A stretch of 64,000 nt of DNA, from positions 62,001 to 126,000 of the forward strand of contig JBLGAC010000002.1 of NCBI GenBank assembly GCA_047610385.1. Reading direction: 5' to 3'. The position numbers and the translations under genes were made by a program. Numbering within the stretch: position 1 is the stretch's first letter; each line of letters starts with the position of its first letter. Under the pieces are notes generated by a model. It was not told where the DNA came from. It saw nothing but the letters and a program-made list of their open reading frames with translations, and searched no databases. Source of the stretch: JBOCEF01 sp047610385. GTDB taxonomy: Bacteria > Pseudomonadota > Alphaproteobacteria > Rhodobacterales > Rhodobacteraceae. Of this stretch, positions 58,260 through 64,000 are shown one piece after another.

Positions 58260-59340
58260 TGACCTGCTCTCTGAAAGAACCCTCGAATTGGGCTAATCTG
58301 TTCTAATTGACGGGGACATGCGACGAAGCAACCAAGGTTTATCAGGCAACGAATCACCAGAATTTCGAAGAAAAACCAGGCAGGGTTTGGCGTAAAAGAG
58401 CTGCGGCGCAAGCACGGTATCAGTGATGCGATCGTCTACTCATGATGGTCGTAGTTCGGCGGCACGGAGGTGCCGGACGCCAATAAGCTAAAGGCTCTTG
58501 GGGGCCGGTGCTCGGCGGCGAGCCGTGGATTGGGCCATGAAACAGAAGGCCAACGGTGGGTCTGCGCTCTGGCTGGGGTGGATCTGCGTGTGTATCGGCG
58601 GCCATCGACGGGCCTGGATGATGGTGATCTGCGGGTGCGCTTGAAGGATCTGTGGTGCGAACGGTGGCAACTCATCTATTGGCGTCTGCATATTTTGCTG
58701 TGGCGAACTAAATAGGCTGTGAACTAGAAAAATATCTATCGCATTTACAAATATGAGAGCGTGACAGTGTGCAAACGTAGCGACAGGAAGTGGGCTCTGG
58801 ACACCAAGTCGTCGATGGCAACACCACAAGGGCCGAACCAACAGTGGGAGCCTAGAATTCGTCTCTGACAGCCTGTTCTGTGGATGCCAGTTTCACATTC
58901 TGAATGTGTTCGACGATTTTAGCCTAAAATGTCTGGCTGCAGGTGTCGATACATAAGTGTCGAGTTTGCGCGTCGGCCGCGCGTTGGACCGGAATAAGCA
59001 AGGCTACCCCTGCATGGTGGTCTTGGGCAACGCGATCCTGAAATGGCAGGAGGATCGCTAGTTCGAATTGCACTACAGCGCACCGTTAAAACCGACGCAG
59101 AATGGGTTTGTTTGGCTGATTAAACGGCCGGATGCGGGATGAATGTCGGAACGAGTAACTGTTCAACCGTCTGCGCGATGCCCGTAATTTGGCGACAGGA
59201 CGGCGCAACGAGGTCAACCACCGCCACTCCAATTCCAACCGCCTCGGTTTGACACTGATGAACTATTTTAACCGGTCAAAAGAGGGCCAAAACCAGACCA
59301 AGGCTGACCTATAAACGCGGACTCATTGGGGAGCAAGTCA
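58260..59340 (+). mobile_element. IS3-family (IS407-like) element, decayed
   Basis: Left end TGACCTGCTCTCTGAAAG (58260) and right end, read in reverse, TGACTTGCTCCCCAATG (ending 59340) pair as terminal inverted repeats. Between them both transposase frames can be followed with gaps: an OrfA-like part (SKKNQAGFGVKELRRKHGIS, then FGGTEVPDANKLKAL with two stops between, from about 58318) and OrfB-like parts (YRRPSTGLDDGDLRVRL; RKWALDTKSSMATPQGPNQQ; SLFCGCQFHILNVFDDFSLK; GNAILKWQEDR; YSAPLKPTQNGFV), each in a different frame with stops. At about 1.08 kb it is shorter than a full element, so it has also lost internal sequence. No target duplication was seen. Confidence 0.85.
58318..59310 (+). pseudogene. 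IS3-family transposase orfA-orfB remnant
   Basis: Begins MRRSNQ at 58318. OrfA homology runs to about 58490, OrfB homology from about 58570 to 59310. At least five frame changes or stops are visible: TGA and TAG in the helix-turn-helix linker (YS-stop-WS-stop-FGG), a TAG before the DDE segment, and others. The DDE region (LNVFDDFSLK) is still recognisable but the catalytic frame is broken. No active transposase is made from this copy. Confidence 0.8.
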
Positions 59341-59581
59341 AGGGGTTTGCGCCCAAATCGGTGGAGAGGGCGGCCTGCCTACATGTTCATGATCGGGCCG
59401 TTGGCTGGGCTGCGTTGCACTGGGCGATGGTCGCGGCCCGTGCGGGTGAAGAATTGGACACCAACATGTCGCTGATCGCGGACGCGTCCCATTGTCTGAT
59501 GGAGCCGCCCGCGGACGGGATCACGCAGTGCAAGGGGCAGGCAAGTCGGGCGTGCTCACAGCCTCCACCTGTCAAGTTACG
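59341..59581. other. Unassigned stretch between IS3 and IS66 relics
   Basis: A 74-codon forward frame (59361-59585) spans most of it. It has Ala/Arg-rich composition and no motif I know. It may be the remains of a transposase or of the host gene that received these elements. Confidence 0.3.
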
Positions 59582-60310
59582 GTAACCACTAGATTTCTCC
59601 ACTTTTGAACTGGCCATCTGACCAGTGGCCTTGGTCGTTTCAAATGAGTCAAGAGGTGCTCCTCGATGGGAGCTACATTGGAGGCCCCAATGAGCGACAG
59701 TTCGGGCTGCTGCACTCACGGATGGCCCTGGTGAATTGGAGGCTCGGATCGTGGCCGATACCATGCGGCCAGGAGCGACAGTGAACGAAGTTGCAGGGCG
59801 TCATCGCGCGAAGGTCGACGCGTATCGCTGTGAAGATCGCTGGCAAGTAGAAGGAGTTTCAATCTCACTAACCAGGTCAAGGTCTCTCCATATTTACGCT
59901 GACTTACATATTAATGGAGCATTCTCCATTGCAAAAATGTGGGTCGTGGGGATGGAAAGTCTATTTGATAAATTCAAGGGTTGTTATAAGATTCAGGTTA
60001 ATTACAAAGTATGAATTGTAAAATATTATGTTGAGAAAATGGTGGTTTATATTCAGGGCATGCAGCGTTGATTGGGTAAAGCTGATCTATGGAAAGAGCA
60101 TCGATCTGCCTACGCTCAGCGATGTAAGGATCGGCAACCGGGCGCTGGATGGCCTGCAAGCTGCTGGAAAACTGCAGCTTCGTGTGGCCCAAGATCTGGC
60201 GCAGGCTCATGACGCTCAGCCATGGCAGTTCTAAGTTCTACTTTGCGGCGCTGAATTGGCGGTGGGTCAGAGCCTTCGAGGGCTGTCAGCGGCGCTCAAT
60301 TGATTCTAGC
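59582..60310 (+). mobile_element. IS66-family element relic (tnpA and tnpB fragments)
   Basis: An IS66 left end seems to start at GTAACCACTAGATTTC (59582). A tnpA-like start lies at ATG 59690 with a strong GGAGG before it; a shifted frame then reads LEARIVADTMRPGATVNEVA (about 59733-59800), a typical IS66 TnpA helix-turn-helix. A tnpB-like C-terminus follows at about 60140-60290 (LLENCSFVWPKIW, MTLSHGSSKFYFAALNWRWVRAFE). No tnpC (the DDE transposase) was seen. The right end was not located. Confidence 0.6.
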
Positions 60311-60770
60311 GACAATAGCGCTGCGCCGGAGGCGGCAGAACGAGTCTGGCAGGGCGTCCGAGCGATGCATTGGACAGGTTAGCGGTAACATGTTGTCGCC
60401 AAAATACTTCTATTCTGAGCACCACTGATCTTCCGAATGCTTACCGTGCGGGTAGTGGTGGGGCGGCGCAAACTGCGCGAGGATAAGTGGCTTCAGTTGC
60501 TGTTCGTGGCGTACAACAGACAGCGTTCAAGCATAAGTCTGCGAAAATCGCCCTCTAACCGTTCAAGTTGACCTCGGAGGGCCCGATAGCAGCCTTCGTT
60601 AAAGTGTCTGAATTATGTGTATATTTAAAATAACCACTAAATAGTGAATTTAAAAATTGTAGTATTGATTTTTATAGGTATTTTTTACAAGTCTTGGAAG
60701 ATATTTTGGCATTATATTTCTAATTTTTTGTGTGTGATACTGCCTCAGGACTGGAAGGATGCTTTTTGGG
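60311..60770. other. 460-bp region without recognised content
   Basis: GC-rich patches (60420-60530) alternate with AT-rich stretches (60600-60730). No frame above 60 codons has a motif I know. It separates the IS66 and IS481 relics. Confidence 0.35.
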
Positions 60771-61113
60771 GCAAGTTCGGCATGGGAGTGCCGCGACCCC
60801 GTTCGCCGTCAGAGCTGCGATCGCAGGCTTCGCTCGCGCGGGTGAGCGTGCATCTGCTGGGCATCACCCGAAGACGGTGGCCAAATGGCGAAAGTGGACT
60901 GCTGTCAAGGAGCTCAAGACTGGACCGAAAGCGCCGCGATCTATGTCCTTACCCAGGCCACAAAAGCTGCGGTCGTAGTATTGCGGGCTCATACACTGCG
61001 GCCGCTGGACGATTACCTTTACGCTCTGCAGGTGTCTGTCGTGCAATAGACACGGTCGGCGCCGAACAGTGCCTGAAACGACATGGAATTTTCCATCTGC
61101 ATGACGTGTCAGG
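60771..61113 (+). pseudogene. IS481-family transposase, N-terminal remnant
   Basis: Frames read QVRHGSAATPFAVRAAIAGF, then HHPKTVAKWRKWTAVKELKTGPKAPRS, then in a shifted frame HTLRPLDDYLYALQ, and then QCLKRHGIFHLHDVSG. These match in order the N-terminal helix-turn-helix half of IS481 transposases (RHGSATTTHAVRAAIQ...NPKTVAKWRKR...LPLDDCLYALQ...CLQRHGISRLPDV). At least two frameshifts and a stop (TAG near 60978) disrupt it, and the DDE catalytic half is gone. Confidence 0.8.
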
Positions 61114-61194
61114 TAATAAATTTGGGCAAAAAATTTTTGGAAGCGTTATCAATTCTGTGTATTTGTCCTGGTTAATACGGACTTCAAGATACGG

Positions 61195-61480
61195 TCACGC
61201 ATTGAAGCGATCATCGAACAATATGGCGAACTCACTGCGTGCAGCATGCCACTCACGGAAATTACGCCCTCCTTTCTCAAAGTTGCGGATCGCCGATAGA
61301 TTAGTCTCAGGGCCGCATCTTCTGTCGGGAGAGTGCCGCGCGTTTGGATGAATTTCCGAATGACGCAGTTTAGGCTCTCGATCGCGTTGGTGGTATAGAT
61401 GATCTTGAGGATCGTCGGATCGAAGGCGAAAAACGGGGTTGCTTGTCGCCAAGCCCGCCGCCTAGCCGGACGAAATACAG
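61195..61480 (-). pseudogene. IS256-family transposase, C-terminal remnant
   Basis: On the reverse strand ATPFFAFDPTILKIIYTTNAIESLNCVIRKFIQTRG matches the well-conserved TTNAIESLN segment of IS256 transposases (split here for brevity). A frame change follows, and the end reads IRNFEKGGRNFREWHAARSEF and FDDRFNA-stop, the usual C-terminus. The N-terminal two thirds are missing. The opposite orientation to the IS481 relic suggests an independent insertion. Confidence 0.8.
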
Positions 61481-61483
61481 CGG

Positions 61484-62262
61484 CATGGATGCGTTCATGA
61501 TCAGCTAGATGAAGACGCTGAAAGATGAGAATCGGTGCCGAGGGGATGCAAACAGGCCTCAGCATGCAGGTCGATCTGCGCAAGGAGGCGCTTGGAAAAA
61601 AAAGGGGCGCGGCGATTCAATATTCAACAGGCGAATGCGAACATTTTCCGTGGGTTAACGCCGGGATCCTCTCAGCGATACAAATATCGCCTGCTGGGCA
61701 GCAGATGGGGGACACGGCAGTGGCGGGCCACGGGGACGGCATCGCTGTGGCGTGTGCTTTGCCCGGTAGGGCATGCTTGCTTGTGAGGGGGGGGGGGCGT
61801 CAGCGAGACCTGCTTTTTTACAGCCCCGGACTGCACGATTGGATTGAGCAGATCGTCAACCTGTCAATCTGGCTGACCAACGCACCAAGAGTGCGGTCTA
61901 TGTCTTATGTATTTTAAGAAATAGAGATAAATATGTACAAAAGAGAGTGTGTCTATTTTTATTATTTTTCGTGCACTTTATGCAATTGATAAACATAATT
62001 TTATTTAATGGACTGAGGTGTGAGAATTTTTGGTCGAGTACACCCAATAGCAAACATGTCATTAACGTGTTTATATTGAATGATTAGATTGAAAATTTAA
62101 TTTAGATTGACAGGCTATGTGATTCATTGAAAAGGACGGGAAAATCGGTAATTTCATAAAATAGTCTGTTTTTTTATTGACTGATATCGAAAGTGCGAAA
62201 AAAAATCTCAAAAAGACGCGCAGAAATTCTCCCCGTATTGGTTTATGAACCTACAATCATGA
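61484..62262. other. Region without a recognised gene; poly-G tract
   Basis: A forward frame (61525-61917) has no recognised similarity; part of it may be transposase debris. A run of ten G lies at 61788-61797. After about 61920 the sequence is strongly AT-rich with stop codons in all frames. Confidence 0.35.
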
Positions 62263-62613
62263 TCATCCCGACATCCCTTTCATGGTTTGAAGACAAGCCA
62301 TTGCCGGGCAATGCGCCATCGACGGCATCACGCCCATCCCGGGGTTGAACGCGGTCGCATAAATTCCTTGATGGTTCCACGCCAAAATTGGGGGATTGCC
62401 CACCATTCCCTGAGTTTTTGTGCTTGGAGCGACGGCAATGCCGTTACCACCAATCTGAGCCAAGTTTGCGGCGCTGCCAATGACAATCAGGTGACCGCCA
62501 AACTTGTTTCCTTGGAGGAAAGATGATCGGAAAATACGTGTTCTTCGCCACGGCTTGGCGTGGGAATGGAATGAGGTGATCCGGTTATTCGCCTTTGATT
62601 CGGCGATCTTCAA
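62263..62613 (-). CDS. Doubtful 116-codon frame in the AT-rich region
   Basis: The reverse frame includes GNKFGGHLIVIGSAANLAQI and GGNGIAVAPSTKTQG. The first stretch weakly resembles a permease loop (SLC13/ArsB-like), but the flanking parts fit no family and the N-terminus is charged. The region around is AT-rich with no promoter or operon partner. Most likely a decayed fragment or chance frame; listed because it is the longest frame in the AT-rich part. Confidence 0.2.
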   Translation of the reverse strand: MKIAESKANNRITSFHSHAKPWRRTRIFRSSFLQGNKFGGHLIVIGSAANLAQIGGNGIAVAPSTKTQGMVGNPPILAWNHQGIYATAFNPGMGVMPSMAHCPAMACLQTMKGMSG

Positions 62614-63753
62614 AACTACCTATACAATTAAAAAATAGATAGTTTGAATTAAGTCGTAATTAAGTCAATCTAAAACATATTATTTTCCAAATATCTAATG
62701 CCCTAATAAAAATTACACTGATATCATGTTATCAAAAATAGGCTGTTTAAAATGCTAAAATCTCGCTTGAATACATTGCCGTTTTTTAAATTTGTGTGTA
62801 CTAGGTAGATAGATGGATATTCGGCTCTTTCTGAGCAGTGTTTCCCTCCACAAGCGCGTTGCTGAATCAAAACCTGGTTGGGCGTGACTTTGCACCCCGA
62901 TCCTGAGATTGCTAAGGGCTGCTCTATGCGGCTCCTGAAGAACTTAGGACAACTGGGACTGCCATCCTGATTTTTACAAACTGGTACAGGTCACGCTACA
63001 TCTATTAAATTGGTAATATTAAGATGTGAAGGTACTGATTTATATCTGCCACACGAGCACTATTCATACGTATGATATTTGTAATCACAGGAAAAGTTTT
63101 GAAATATTATTATACAAAGCATGATTTTATTCGATAGCGGGATGAGTTTTCATAATATGTAGATAAAATTAGCTATTTTTAATTATAAAAGACATCACTT
63201 AATAATAATTTTTGGCAAATTTAAAAAATGGAGGGATGACATAATTTATATAGATAATTGTTATTTGAGATAATATTTTTTTGAAAAAAAAATCAAAGCA
63301 TCATGAATTTCATTTAATTATATTTTGGTACCAACAATTTTTAAATATAAATACAGTAAATATTTTTCTTGATGACAAACATACTAAATTATAAATCATT
63401 AAATTAGACTTTTTAGGCCTGCTATTGACGCGCCGGTTTTCATGTGCGCAGTGGATATAGTTTTGCTTCACTCGTAGTAAAGACGAATGTCTCACCAGCT
63501 TATAAGCTCAGATAGATGTCTTCATTCAGCCACGTTCGCGATATGAAGCCAACATTGGATCTGTTGATCTTTCAGGAATGCATCTGGATGCCAACGATAA
63601 CTGAAGGACGGATATAAACCGTCATACTGTTGTTCATCGGGTAATTGAACGTCTCATACGCACGGGATATCACATTCAAAATTACTGCCAAGAACACGTC
63701 ACGTTGCGCCTGAAATTAGCCGATTCATAGTTCACTATTGGAAACCACTATTT
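62614..63753. other. 1.1 kb AT-rich stretch without supported genes
   Basis: GC is low and runs of A and T are frequent, unlike anything else in the window. Short frames exist but none exceeds 61 codons or shows a motif. It may be degenerate mobile DNA. The tssH terminator forms its right border. Confidence 0.5.
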
Positions 63754-63784
63754 AAAAGGCCGGTGCATTATGCACCGGCCTTTT
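63754..63784 (-). terminator. Rho-independent terminator after tssH
   Basis: AAAAGGCCGGTGCA (63754-63767) pairs perfectly with TGCACCGGCCTTTT (63771-63784) around TTA. On the leftward strand it ends in T4, ten bases after the tssH stop codon. It bounds the IS graveyard from the conserved T6SS genes. Confidence 0.9.
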
Positions 63785-63794
63785 GCGTCATGGA

Positions 63795-64000
63795 TCAGGT
63801 GATTTCGTAAGCGAATTCCTCGTCCTTCACGCTGACGACGATGGCGTTGATCGCGGTGCCTTCGGACATGCGCACCAGCACTTCACGGCTGATTTTGGGC
63901 AGAACGGTGTTGGTCAGGATCGCATCGATCATGCGCCCGCCCGATTCCAGTTCCGTGCAGCGCGTGCGGATAAGGTCGAGGACGTCCTGATCGTAGGTGA
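63795..64000 (-). CDS. tssH: T6SS ATPase TssH (ClpV), C-terminal end, partial
   Basis: The reverse strand at the window edge encodes the last 67 residues of a ClpB-type ATPase: YDQDVLDLIRTRCTELESGG then RMIDAILTNTVLPKISREVL and a short tail ending EFAYEIT. The CTE.ESGGRMIDAILTNT form is the ClpV (TssH) version of the C-terminal D2 domain, which recycles the T6SS sheath. The gene continues beyond the right end. Its presence together with vgrG and the DUF4123 gene shows a T6SS locus. Confidence 0.85.
   Translation of the reverse strand, partial: TYDQDVLDLIRTRCTELESGGRMIDAILTNTVLPKISREVLVRMSEGTAINAIVVSVKDEEFAYEIT

Noticed and set aside
57923..58411. Reverse 162-codon frame after the T6SS adaptor as a possible immunity gene
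   Set aside because: It runs through the left end and the orfA start of the IS3 relic on the opposite strand and shows no membrane or lipoprotein signal.
60644..61351. A single 235-codon forward gene
   Set aside because: Its parts are explained by an IS481 transposase relic read in changing frames; the rest is AT-rich chance frame.
1..64000. CRISPR arrays, tRNA or rRNA genes
   Set aside because: No regularly spaced direct repeats, no recognisable tRNA cloverleaf and no rRNA sequence were seen by eye; a tRNAscan/Rfam search would be decisive.

Overview
The window is a 64 kb piece of a GC-rich alphaproteobacterial chromosome, most likely Rhodobacterales (Roseobacter/Rhodobacter group). The evidence is the gene content and order: a fused pntA plus pntB, a siroheme synthase-DUF2849-ferredoxin-type sulfite reductase-DUF934 cluster, a class I phaC, a divergent paa cluster with a TetR-type regulator, hom-glpX, a dddL-type DMSP lyase, and the high-GC codon usage. 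No rRNA, tRNA or CRISPR array was seen.

Layout. 1-3482: proton-translocating transhydrogenase. 3483-4650: AT-rich lipoprotein gene and decayed coding sequence, including a methyltransferase pseudogene. 5210-6178: lipA. 6180-7123: AT-rich two-gene GNAT module, possibly toxin-antitoxin. 7092-11042: Lrp-type regulator divergent from sulfite-assimilation genes. 11240-17853: phenylacetate catabolism (paaR-type regulator, paaK, paaJ, paaI, paaG on one strand; paaZ on the other) with a perfect palindromic operator in the shared promoter. 17959-21911: one tightly overlapping operon pyrC-MFS-two glycosyltransferase-like genes. 22033-28035: ygfZ, an SDR gene, a TPR-like exported protein, hslVU and a glycerate kinase. 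28115-29346: hisB-hisH, followed by an AT-rich insert (GrlR-like gene and DUF6680-like gene) where hisA/hisF might have been expected. 30441-33717: an AAA+ ATPase and a large membrane protein. 33820-36127: phaC and a divergent lipoprotein. 36253-40548: aminotransferase, rraB, hom, glpX. 40639-41163: isolated HEPN-like gene. 41235-45448: beta-oxidation operon that contains dddL and a rhodanese. 45521-54798: RcnB-like protein, lytic transglycosylase, purine salvage pair, cupin, PaiB, RHH protein, rnhA, ispH.

55034-64000 is a type VI secretion island. VgrG and a DUF4123 adaptor lie at its left end and the C-terminus of TssH (ClpV) at its right end. The roughly 6 kb between them is an AT-rich graveyard of insertion sequences: an IS3-family relic with both ends still visible, then IS66, IS481 and IS256 relics, all with stops or frameshifts. 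The place where a VgrG-linked effector and immunity gene would normally lie holds no intact gene.

The recurring pattern is a compact, GC-rich core with operons joined by ATGA/GTGA overlaps, broken by short AT-rich cassettes set at the 3' ends of core operons (about 3.5-4.0, 6.2-7.1, 29.4-30.4 and 40.6-41.2 kb). These cassettes, the DMSP-lyase operon and the eroded T6SS island hold the most unusual content.
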